6,601 bases of DNA from G039029935 sp039029935. Lineage in GTDB: Bacteria; Chloroflexota; Anaerolineae; Caldilineales; Caldilineaceae. The notes under the pieces are model-generated. The model was given only the letters and a program-made list of their open reading frames with translations. It was not told where the DNA came from and did no database searches. A program made the position numbers and the translations under genes. Shown piece by piece: positions 1 to 5,991 of the stretch. The stretch lies in assembly GCA_039029935.1 (NCBI GenBank), contig JBCCFC010000783.1, forward strand, positions 1 through 6,601. Reading direction: 5' to 3'. The number at the start of each line of letters is the position of its first letter. The first letter of the stretch is position 1.

Positions 1-30
1 CCCTCAATCTTTTGGACCAATCTAAAATAT

Positions 31-1353
31 TTATTCAGGTCGTTTTGCGTTTGTAATCCGAATCACTACCGGATTGGGCCAGCGGCTGTCGTTGTAAAGC
101 CGTTGCGCCCGCATCGCTGAAATATGAAGTCCCGCCTCATCTTGAGTCCAACTGGCCTTGGGATTGACCGTCGTCTTGTACTCAAGTACGTTGCCAGACT
201 GCCCCAGAATTTCCACTTCCGTCTGCGGAGTCGCCTGCACCTCTGTCAACGTAATCACTTTGCGCTCGCCTTTGGGCCAAGGTGTGCCGACCACCATTGC
301 ATACACAGTGTTTGTCTCGCCGCCGCTCTCTTTTGCCTGCGTATACCACACATCATGATCCAACGTCAATGTTTCACGAATCACGGGCCAAGGCTCGATG
401 TTGTAGACGGCCTCGTGGTTGGCAAAGAGCCAGAGGGCCAATTCTTGCATCCGGTCAGTCTGCTGAATGGGTAGCTCACCATCGGCTTTGGGTCCCACAT
501 TTAAGAGCAGATTCCCCCCTTTGGCCCGTGTCTCAATGACCATTTCAATCAGCCTTGAGCCGGACTTGTAGTCCTCGTTGGTTGGCTTATAGGCCCACTG
601 TGTGCCCAAGGTAAAGTTGGATTCCCACGGCCCAGGCATGGGGCTATCGGGAATCTGCTGCTCCGGTGTTGCCATCGCCCCACGTGTCACCAATGTCTGA
701 GGCGAGAGTTCCCACGTCAGTTGACGCAGCCCCTCTGCTTCACCATCATAAAACATCATGTCAATCGGCCCATAGTTGGTCAACAACTCGGTCACTTGCG
801 CCTTGTTATGTGCCATCAGTTCTTCATTATTTAATGGCGATGCTGCGGGTCGGGCGCGGCTGACATCATGTCCCTGCTTGTTGAGTAGCCAAAAATCATC
901 GGGCGAGAAGTAAAAGCCAATGCCCATCCCCCAGCGACGATAGGCGTCCACAACTTCTTTGACAATATCGCGGCCAAAGGGTGTATTCATGATGTTAAAG
1001 TCGGTGGTTTTTGTGTCCCACATGCAGAAGCCGCTATGGTGTTTGGTCGTAAAAACGACATATTTCATGCCGGCGACCTTGGACACCCGCGCCCATTCAT
1101 CGGGGTCAAACCGATGTGGGTTGAAGGTCTTGGGCAGTTCATTGATGTAGCGGTCCAGATAATCCTGCGATGCGCCCACCATTGAGTGGCTGATGACTGA
1201 GCCAAGCTGCACATCCATATTCCAGTGGATAAACAGACCCAAGCCTTGGTCGATAAACCAGTCATTACGGGCGGGATCGTTTTGAGAATCGGTGATGGCG
1301 TCTTGCACTTTGCGCGCCATGCCTGGTGTTTCGTTTGATGATTGTAGTTCCAT
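31..1353 (-). CDS. GH29 alpha-L-fucosidase-like glycoside hydrolase
   Basis: Seen: a 440-residue protein from ATG 1353. The N-terminal half has the GH29 barrel blocks: WF (32-33), FIHW (41-44), a KHHSGF block (104-109) and GIGFYFSPDDFW. The FYDG block carries the probable nucleophile D203. A W-E...W-A-Y block (E244 to Y255) matches the region that often holds the acid/base, and GGNLLLNVGP (279-288) follows. Residues from about 330 look like the usual C-terminal beta-sandwich. Known: GH29 enzymes release L-fucose from glycans with retention of configuration. There is no signal peptide, so it probably acts in the cytoplasm on imported oligosaccharides. The frame extends to a TTG at 1368, but AAGGAGAG ends 4 nt before ATG 1353, which decides the start. 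It lies 122 bp downstream of the nuclease-like ORF on the same strand; no sugar transporter or fucose catabolic gene is visible. The family call is firm; the exact linkage cleaved is unknown. Confidence 0.88.
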   Translation of the reverse strand: MELQSSNETPGMARKVQDAITDSQNDPARNDWFIDQGLGLFIHWNMDVQLGSVISHSMVGASQDYLDRYINELPKTFNPHRFDPDEWARVSKVAGMKYVVFTTKHHSGFCMWDTKTTDFNIMNTPFGRDIVKEVVDAYRRWGMGIGFYFSPDDFWLLNKQGHDVSRARPAASPLNNEELMAHNKAQVTELLTNYGPIDMMFYDGEAEGLRQLTWELSPQTLVTRGAMATPEQQIPDSPMPGPWESNFTLGTQWAYKPTNEDYKSGSRLIEMVIETRAKGGNLLLNVGPKADGELPIQQTDRMQELALWLFANHEAVYNIEPWPVIRETLTLDHDVWYTQAKESGGETNTVYAMVVGTPWPKGERKVITLTEVQATPQTEVEILGQSGNVLEYKTTVNPKASWTQDEAGLHISAMRAQRLYNDSRWPNPVVIRITNAKRPE

Positions 1354-1357
1354 TGGT

Positions 1358-1365
1358 CTCTCCTT
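1358..1365 (-). promoter_or_regulatory. Shine-Dalgarno of the fucosidase gene, decides the start
   Basis: AAGGAGAG on the minus strand lies 4 nt before ATG 1353. It overlaps the codons that would follow the alternative TTG at 1368, so the ATG is the likely start. Confidence 0.8.
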
Positions 1366-1373
1366 CAATAAAA

Positions 1374-1400
1374 TTTATAAAGACCTTTGAGAGGTGACAA
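1374..1400 (-). promoter_or_regulatory. weak candidate promoter for the fucosidase gene
   Basis: On the minus strand TTGTCA (1400-1395) and TATAAA (1379-1374) resemble -35 and -10 boxes, but the spacer is only 15 bp. The predicted transcript start near 1367 leaves almost no leader before the Shine-Dalgarno. The -35 candidate overlaps the inner end of the inverted repeat at 1381-1448, so the repeat and the promoter could interfere. The gene may instead be read through from upstream. Confidence 0.25.
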
Positions 1401-1448
1401 AGAAAAATAATGGCTTCCACAGCACATAGCTGTCACCCCCAAAGGTCT
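1381..1448. repeat. intergenic imperfect inverted repeat
   Basis: The left arm 1381-1399 (AGACCTTTGAGAGGTGACA) and the reverse complement of the right arm 1431-1448 (AGACCTTTGGGGGTGACA) differ by one base of length and about one substitution. The loop of about 31 nt contains a smaller inverted repeat, ACAGC (1419-1423) with GCTGT (1429-1433), which overlaps the right arm by three bases and so competes with it. It sits between the nuclease-like ORF and the fucosidase gene, both on the minus strand. It could be an attenuator or transcript-stabilising stem, or a small non-autonomous palindromic repeat. It lacks a clean U-run directly after the stem, so a standard terminator is less likely. An 8-bp palindrome ACACGTGT lies nearby at 1462-1469. 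Confidence 0.7.
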
Positions 1449-1475
1449 GGCTACACTATTCACACGTGTCTCATT

Positions 1476-2246
1476 TTATCGTACCTTATCGGGAAAGCCT
1501 AAGAACCCAAAAGCATCAGCCAAGTCATTAAATTGGGGCAAATCCGTATAATAAATCTCCTCTTCCTCCAGCATGTCCTTGGCTGGCTCAAAATAGCCTG
1601 CTCTGGAGACATACCAAGGGGTCACTTCATCGTATCCCTTGGCATCTTGGACAGCATGAATCTGGTTGAGAAACTCCTGCACTTGTGTACTGGTCACTTT
1701 ATCCTTACGATACTTAACCTGTACAAACCATGCCTTGCTCGTAAACGTCCCTTCCTCTTCGTCATAGAGTTCATACTCACCAATCAAGTCCAATTCCTTG
1801 GGGCTACCATCCTCGATCACACCCCAGCGGTTCTCGATTTTATAGAAACGGGGAACGGTTACAGGGTGAGGCATAGAAAAATAGCTTGGCCCATCCAACG
1901 TGCGTCCATCAAAGCCCTTCATGACAGCACCGACGACAATTTCAGCAAAATGCCCCATGATGTTGGTCATGCGCCGTAGTTCGCTGTTCACCTCCGCTTC
2001 AATATTTTTGGCCGCTTGTTCTTGGGTCAGTTCTGCAATCTCATACTGATATTGATATTTAATATATCGCTTAAGCATCGGTTCGGTGGGGCCATGATAA
2101 ACACTCCATGTGACACGCTGTACAATATCTAGCTCTTCGAGTTTTTGCAACGATTCCTGGACCTCTTGTGGCTTCACACCAATCTTTTCGGCCACCTCCT
2201 GAACAGGAATCCGTTGATCTGGATATTCTGTTGCCCAAAACATCAC
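1476..2246 (-). CDS. winged-helix and PD-(D/E)XK nuclease-like C-terminal part of a split ATPase
   Basis: Seen: 256 residues. Residues 1-50 read as a winged helix-turn-helix (IPVQEVAEKIGVKPQEVQES, then a wing ending WSVYHGP). Residues 57-115 look helical. From about 125 a restriction-fold-like region carries PRF...KELDLIGEYEL with D153, then a beta strand with Q176-V-K178, the pattern D...(E/Q)xK. Known: many prokaryotic P-loop ATPases of the ATPase_2/COG1672 type carry a wHTH and a DUF234 or PD-(D/E)XK domain after the ATPase. This ORF is that C-terminal half. It lies in the same frame as the ATPase ORF upstream, separated by TAA and four codons. Its own start is poor: GTG 2246 lacks a Shine-Dalgarno, and for ATG 2243 the AAGGTG touches the start codon. 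It is either translated by readthrough or reinitiation, or is the tail of a broken gene. The biological role is not known. Confidence 0.72.
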   Translation of the reverse strand: MMFWATEYPDQRIPVQEVAEKIGVKPQEVQESLQKLEELDIVQRVTWSVYHGPTEPMLKRYIKYQYQYEIAELTQEQAAKNIEAEVNSELRRMTNIMGHFAEIVVGAVMKGFDGRTLDGPSYFSMPHPVTVPRFYKIENRWGVIEDGSPKELDLIGEYELYDEEEGTFTSKAWFVQVKYRKDKVTSTQVQEFLNQIHAVQDAKGYDEVTPWYVSRAGYFEPAKDMLEEEEIYYTDLPQFNDLADAFGFLGFPDKVR

Positions 2247-2258
2247 CTTTTTTGTGGT

Positions 2259-3278
2259 TTAACCGTCATTCAACAGCTTGCTATATTTATGAAATTCCTC
2301 ATTATAATGTTTGAAGAGCCGCCCGCGCGGATGTGTCAACTCAAAACGCACAACCTCATCCAATGCATTGATGCTTGGATAGTGTTCTGCTGCGGGCGAT
2401 GCGCTGTGCATGATGGATTCTATGGCATAGGGATAGCCGTGTGTGAGTTTCCAGATAGCATAGGCAAATACCCAATCGACAGAGATGTTGAGTTGCTGGC
2501 AGAGACGCATCACCAGCAGCATGGCAAACCCAGGGTCCAATGGGTCTAGAAACTGATAGGCCAAGCGACCGGATAACGCTCCTCCGGTTGCACGACCAAA
2601 GAGGAGTGAAACTGATGAACCAGAGACCATCATCGGTGCAACCAGTGATTCTGCGGGTTTCTGGTAGTAGTTGGTGAGGGGGATTACACGATCATTGTCT
2701 GGATCATAAACATCAGCCAGAATCTGGAATTCGTCAATAAACATAGCCGTTGGCATATTATTGACACCCGCTCTACCCTTGGGGACGTTGATCACCCAAG
2801 CTGCGAGGTTGGTTGAGCGAAAACGACTTTTTTTATCTTCCACCAACATATCGTAATCCATAAGTGACTTTAGAGCGATTTTATCTTGTGCTTCATTGGC
2901 AAAGTGCCGTAGATGTGTTAACTCAACCGTTTCGTTGAGCATTTCGGGTTGCCGATAGCGAAAAGCAAAATAGTTTCGCAAATAACTCTTAAAATAATGT
3001 TCAGCAAACTCATAGGTTGTAATCATCCCAGGGCGGTACAAATATGGCTCAAAGGTGATAAAGACTGGTAGGACCTGATCTTGTTCATTAAACAAACGGT
3101 TAAAGACACGGTGCAGGATAGCCGTTTTGCCTGTGCGCCGTAGCCCCGCAAAGGCCACGCTGCTACCCCCAGGGGCGGGGATATTGTTGCCCCATTTCCA
3201 GAAATAGTCGAGGTATTCTTGGCGGTTGACAAACCATTGTTCGGCAATTTCTTCCAGCGGTTTGATTGGTTGACTCAT
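2259..3278 (-). CDS. P-loop ATPase (ATPase_2/COG1672-like), N-terminal part of a split protein
   Basis: Seen: 339 residues from ATG 3278. The Walker A motif is GLRRTGKT (45-52, K51) and Walker B is AMFIDEF (178-184, D182, E183). A probable sensor-1 strand, MMVSGSS (216-222), follows. The C-terminal third is helical (MRLCQQLNISVDWVFAYAIW, then LTHGYPYAIE), like the lid region of STAND/MNS-type ATPases, and the ORF stops at LLNDG. GAGGAG at 3294-3289 supports ATG 3278 rather than the in-frame GTG 3296. Known: this superfamily couples nucleotide binding to regulatory or nucleic-acid functions, often with a fused wHTH and nuclease-like domain. Those domains are found here just past the stop in the same frame, so the stop probably splits one protein of about 600 residues. 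It is transcribed away from the dehydrogenase operon and no membrane segment is evident. The cellular function is unknown; a defence or mobile-element role would be speculation. Confidence 0.8.
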   Translation of the reverse strand: MSQPIKPLEEIAEQWFVNRQEYLDYFWKWGNNIPAPGGSSVAFAGLRRTGKTAILHRVFNRLFNEQDQVLPVFITFEPYLYRPGMITTYEFAEHYFKSYLRNYFAFRYRQPEMLNETVELTHLRHFANEAQDKIALKSLMDYDMLVEDKKSRFRSTNLAAWVINVPKGRAGVNNMPTAMFIDEFQILADVYDPDNDRVIPLTNYYQKPAESLVAPMMVSGSSVSLLFGRATGGALSGRLAYQFLDPLDPGFAMLLVMRLCQQLNISVDWVFAYAIWKLTHGYPYAIESIMHSASPAAEHYPSINALDEVVRFELTHPRGRLFKHYNEEFHKYSKLLNDG

Positions 3279-3288
3279 TGTTTGTATA

Positions 3289-3294
3289 CTCCTC
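3289..3294 (-). promoter_or_regulatory. Shine-Dalgarno of the ATPase gene, decides the start
   Basis: GAGGAG on the minus strand ends 10 nt before ATG 3278. It overlaps the alternative GTG start at 3296-3294, which makes the GTG unlikely. The spacing is slightly long. Confidence 0.6.
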
Positions 3295-3334
3295 ACATAC
3301 GTGCCAAATGATTTTCAAAAAACAGGTGTTCATT

Positions 3335-3363
3335 ATTGTAACAAACACAGGTAAGAAAGGCAA
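3335..3363 (-). promoter_or_regulatory. candidate sigma70-type promoter for the ATPase gene
   Basis: On the minus strand TTGCCT (3363-3358) is followed after 17 bp by TACAAT (3340-3335). A TGT directly before the -10 box gives an extended -10 pattern. The predicted transcript start near 3328 leaves a leader of about 50 nt before ATG 3278. Confidence 0.5.
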
Positions 3364-3367
3364 GGAT

Positions 3368-3384
3368 AGTGAGTAGATCTCACT
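3368..3384. promoter_or_regulatory. candidate operator in the divergent promoter region
   Basis: AGTGAG-tagat-CTCACT is a perfect 6-bp inverted repeat with a 5-bp centre. It lies 4 bp upstream of the ATPase -35 box and 33 bp upstream of the dehydrogenase -35 box. The size fits a dimeric regulator site, but a short palindrome can occur by chance and no regulator gene is in view. Confidence 0.3.
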
Positions 3385-3417
3385 GCCCATTTGAGAAGCA
3401 ACTATCGGTATGAAATG

Positions 3418-3447
3418 ACGACAAGCGACAGCACACTATGGTATAAT
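3418..3447 (+). promoter_or_regulatory. promoter of the acyl-CoA dehydrogenase operon
   Basis: TATAAT at 3442-3447 is a perfect -10 box preceded by TGG (3439-3441), an extended -10. A partial -35, ACGACA at 3418-3423, lies 18 bp upstream. Transcription would start near 3454, giving a leader of about 55 nt with the AAAAGGA ribosome site at 3494-3500, 7 nt before ATG 3508. Confidence 0.65.
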
Positions 3448-3507
3448 CAGGGTCGCGGATTAAAACGGATTTGCAACATTTTTAATCTATCATAAAAGGA
3501 AAATCCA

Positions 3508-4635
3508 ATGAACTTTGAATTCAATGATGATCAATTCTTCGTGCAGAAAACAGCACGCACCCTACTCAAAGACAACTGTCCTCCAGAGGTGGTACGCGAT
3601 GTGCTGGAAGGGGATGCACTCTATGCAACCGATCTTTGGCAAACCATCGTTGAGAACGGCTGGACGGCCATCACGATACCAGAGGCGTATGGCGGCGTGG
3701 GCATGAGCTACTTTGATCTTGTCCTGGTTGCTGAAGAACTGGGTCGCGTGTGTGCGCCACTCCCCTTTGCCTCGTCGGTCTATCTGGCAACAGAGGCGAT
3801 TTTGCTGGCAGGGAGCGAGGAGCAAAAACAACATTGGCTGCCCAAGCTGGCAGAGGGTGAGGTGATTGGGACATTTGCTTATGCCGAGGGACCAGGTGAA
3901 TCGACGGCATCGGCATTGACCACAACTGTATCTGACGGCAAGATATCTGGTCGCAAAACGGTTGTGCCAGACGCGGAGATTGCGCAACTCATGGTGGTGG
4001 CGGCAAAAAGCGAACAAGGGGACAGTGAAAATGGACACAGTGCGTCGCTCTATCTCGTGCCACTCGACCAAGGTGGGGTACAGTGTGAAGCGGTCAAGAC
4101 TATTGACCCCAGTCTCAATCATGCTAATGTCACCTTTGACGGTGCGCCAGCGGAGTTGCTTGGCGAAGATGGCGAGGGGTGGGCATTGCTCGAAAAAATC
4201 TTAGATCGAGCCGCTGTTTTATACGCGTGGGAACAACTGGGGGGCGCAGAAACCTGTCTCGACATGGCAAAAAGTTATTCCAAGGAACGCTATGCCTTTG
4301 GTCGTCCTATCGGCTCCTTCCAGGCCATCAAGCACAAACTGGCCGAGATGTATGTCAAGAATACATTAGCACGCTCCAATGCTTATTTTGGGGCGTGGGC
4401 CTTGGACAGCAGCGCACCTGAGCTTCCGTTGGCCGCTGCCACTGCAAGGGTCGGCAGTACACAAGCCTATTACTATGCTTCAAAGGAGAACATTCAGACA
4501 CATGGGGGCATGGGCTTTACCTGGGAAGTCGATTGTCAGTTCTTCTATCGTCGCTCTAAGGTGTTGGGTGTGGCGATTGGCAGTGAGCGTATTTGGCAGG
4601 ATAAGCTGATTACGGCGTCAGAGGTGGTCAGCTAG
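3508..4635 (+). CDS. acyl-CoA dehydrogenase, FadE27-like small subunit
   Basis: Seen: 375 residues, close to the length of FadE27-type subunits. The N-terminal helical domain includes the PEAYGGVG block (58-65) and the middle beta domain a degenerate signature (YAEGPGESTASAL, 125-137). The C-terminal helical domain has the FAD-contact block RYAFGRPIGSFQAIKH (261-276) and QTHGGMGFTWE (330-340). Known: acyl-CoA dehydrogenases introduce a trans-2 double bond into acyl-CoA using FAD, and the FadE26/FadE27 class works as an alpha2beta2 heteromer. By hand alignment on the QLGGA motif, the helix-G catalytic glutamate of the IVD/LCAD type is replaced near A235. This fits a subunit that contributes FAD binding but not the base. 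A second dehydrogenase follows in the operon and would be the partner. Its last codons and TAG stop form the first unit of the 8-bp repeat tract. The substrate is unknown; a branched or bulky acyl-CoA is possible. Confidence 0.88.
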   Translation: MNFEFNDDQFFVQKTARTLLKDNCPPEVVRDVLEGDALYATDLWQTIVENGWTAITIPEAYGGVGMSYFDLVLVAEELGRVCAPLPFASSVYLATEAILLAGSEEQKQHWLPKLAEGEVIGTFAYAEGPGESTASALTTTVSDGKISGRKTVVPDAEIAQLMVVAAKSEQGDSENGHSASLYLVPLDQGGVQCEAVKTIDPSLNHANVTFDGAPAELLGEDGEGWALLEKILDRAAVLYAWEQLGGAETCLDMAKSYSKERYAFGRPIGSFQAIKHKLAEMYVKNTLARSNAYFGAWALDSSAPELPLAAATARVGSTQAYYYASKENIQTHGGMGFTWEVDCQFFYRRSKVLGVAIGSERIWQDKLITASEVVS

Positions 4636-4753
4636 TCAGCTAGTCAGCTAGTCAGGTGGTCAGCTAGTCAGGTGGTCAGCTAGTCAGCTAGTCAGCTAGT
4701 CAGCTAGTCAGCTAGTCGGCCTGAAATGCTGAAATGCTGAAATGCTGACCAGC
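4625..4753. repeat. 8-bp tandem repeat tract between the two dehydrogenase genes
   Basis: From 4625 to 4720 there are twelve uninterrupted 8-bp units with consensus TAGTCAGC. Units 1, 5 and 7 read TGGTCAGC, units 4 and 6 read TAGTCAGG, and unit 12 reads TAGTCGGC. After one extra C at 4721 come three exact copies of TGAAATGC (4722-4745) and a final TGACCAGC (4746-4753). Units 4-5 and 6-7 form a repeated 16-bp dimer, as expected from slippage or unequal exchange. Unit 1 overlaps the last codons of the upstream gene, whose TAG stop spans units 1 and 2. Because 8 is not a multiple of 3, TAG recurs in all three forward frames. GCTGACCA at 4744-4751 is complementary to units 1, 5 and 7, so the transcript could fold just before the next ribosome site. 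Confidence 0.95.
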
Positions 4754-4758
4754 TATAA

Positions 4759-4764
4759 AAGGAG
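4759..4764 (+). promoter_or_regulatory. Shine-Dalgarno of the second dehydrogenase gene
   Basis: AAGGAG lies 6 nt before ATG 4771 and only 5 nt after the end of the repeat tract. It gives the second gene an independent strong initiation site. Folding of the repeat RNA could affect its access. Confidence 0.85.
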
Positions 4765-4770
4765 ATAACG

Positions 4771-5982
4771 ATGAATTTTGAAGATACAAAACAAGAAGCG
4801 GTGTTCAGAGCGGAAGCACGGACGTGGATGGAAGCCAATGTCCCGACTGAGGAAGAGTTGGCGGGGTTGAGTGACGTGCAACAGGCGCAGTTTTGGCAAA
4901 AACGCAAGGCCGATGCGGGCTGGGCGTGCATCACATGGCCGGAAGAATATGGTGGTCGTGGGGCGACACATATCGAGCAGACCATCCTCAATCAGGAGGA
5001 GGCTAGGGTCAATGCGCCCGGCATCGGTCGCTTTGTCATCGGGCAAGGCATGGCCGCGCCAACTATCATGATGTGGGGCAAGGACAATGATAAAGAACGA
5101 TTTCTGCCCACCCTTGCCAGCGGTGAAGAAATCTGGTGTCAGCTTTTTAGTGAACCTGCTGCCGGGTCTGACCTCGCCGCACTCGAAACGAGGGCCGAGC
5201 AAGTGAATCCGGATGATGGTGAGTGGATTGTCAATGGGCAAAAGGTGTGGACATCGGGTGCACATTATTCGGATTGGGGCATTTTGGTCACGCGCACAAA
5301 TCCTCGTCTGCCCAAGCATTCTGGGTTGACCTATTTCTACGTGGATATGAAAAGTCCAGGTATCGAAATTCGACCAATCAAACAAATTTCAGGCGACTCT
5401 GACTTTAATGAAGTCTTTTTCACTGATGTGCGCATTCCTGACAGCCAGCGACTCGGTGGTGTTGGTGATGGCTGGCGAGTGGCCCTCACTACGTTGATGA
5501 ACGAGCGCGCCAGCATCTTTGGCGGCGGTGGTGGCAGCGATTTCAACTCAGTCAAAGCACTGGCGAAACGTGTCACCATCAACGGCAAACCTGCGATTGA
5601 AGATGGTGCAGTCCGTGCAAAACTGGCGTCATGGTATGTTGAAGAAGCGGGGCTCAAGTATACCAGTTATCGTTCACTGACCGCCTTATCGCAGGGCAAG
5701 CAGCCCGGCCCGGAGGGGTCGGTTGGCAAGTTAGTGGGGGCGCGCAAAGCGCAGGATATGGCCGCATTTGCGATTGACCTGCTTGAACAACAGGGCATTG
5801 CATGGAGCGAAGCCGAGGATAATATCTTCCAATATGACTATATGTCGCGCCCTGGTATTCGCATCGCTGGTGGCACGGATGAAATCATGTTGAACATCAT
5901 TGCCGAGCGTGTGCTGGGTCTGCCACGTGAACCACGCGTCGATAAAGGGATTCCGTTCACCGACGTGCCGACAGGCATTTAG
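4771..5982 (+). CDS. acyl-CoA dehydrogenase, FadE26-like catalytic large subunit
   Basis: Seen: 403 residues with all three dehydrogenase domains. Motifs in order are WPEEYGGRG (56-64), the signature WCQLFSEPAAGSDLA (122-136), NGQKVWTSGAHYSDW (155-169), DFNEVFFTDVRIP (211-223), GDGWRVALTTLMNERASIF (232-250), and the C-terminal IAGGTDEIMLNIIAERVLGL (365-384). Known: in the IVD/LCAD class and in FadE26 (ChsE4) the base is a glutamate in the helix-G LxxER motif; here it is E245. The C-terminal position that carries the base in medium-chain enzymes reads AGGT, which agrees. It therefore likely supplies the active-site base of a heteromer with the preceding subunit and feeds electrons to an electron-transfer flavoprotein in the cytoplasm. 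A Gly-rich loop (251-255) follows helix G. The gene is co-oriented with the first dehydrogenase, 135 bp away. Family confidence is high; the substrate is not determinable here. Confidence 0.93.
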   Translation: MNFEDTKQEAVFRAEARTWMEANVPTEEELAGLSDVQQAQFWQKRKADAGWACITWPEEYGGRGATHIEQTILNQEEARVNAPGIGRFVIGQGMAAPTIMMWGKDNDKERFLPTLASGEEIWCQLFSEPAAGSDLAALETRAEQVNPDDGEWIVNGQKVWTSGAHYSDWGILVTRTNPRLPKHSGLTYFYVDMKSPGIEIRPIKQISGDSDFNEVFFTDVRIPDSQRLGGVGDGWRVALTTLMNERASIFGGGGGSDFNSVKALAKRVTINGKPAIEDGAVRAKLASWYVEEAGLKYTSYRSLTALSQGKQPGPEGSVGKLVGARKAQDMAAFAIDLLEQQGIAWSEAEDNIFQYDYMSRPGIRIAGGTDEIMLNIIAERVLGLPREPRVDKGIPFTDVPTGI

Positions 5983-5991
5983 CTCGACGGA

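Noticed and set aside
1..30. Possible terminator after the fucosidase gene
   Set aside because: The 30 bases after the stop show no stem followed by a U-run, and the window ends there.
1354..1368. TTG at 1368 as the fucosidase start
   Set aside because: The Shine-Dalgarno AAGGAGAG lies inside the first codons from that TTG and is well placed for ATG 1353.
1533..1979. Plus-strand ORF of 148 codons opposite the nuclease-like ORF
   Set aside because: No domain or ribosome site is evident. The minus-strand frame has clear wHTH and nuclease-like motifs and is the real one.
2247..2253. A-AAA-AAG heptamer, the dnaX-type slippery sequence, just after the ATPase stop codon
   Set aside because: It lies downstream of the TAA and the two ORFs are already in the same frame. 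Slippage there would move ribosomes out of the second ORF, so it cannot explain joint expression.
3562..4122. Antisense ORF of 186 codons opposite the first dehydrogenase
   Set aside because: It is rich in Cys, His and Arg in the manner of shadow frames, has no recognisable motif, and lies opposite a well-supported gene.
4625..4753. CRISPR array
   Set aside because: The units are 8 bp, directly adjacent and without spacers. This is a simple tandem repeat.
4753..5385. Long antisense ORF of 210 codons opposite the second dehydrogenase
   Set aside because: The translation lacks recognisable domains and lies fully opposite a gene with intact family motifs. It is a shadow of that gene's codon use.
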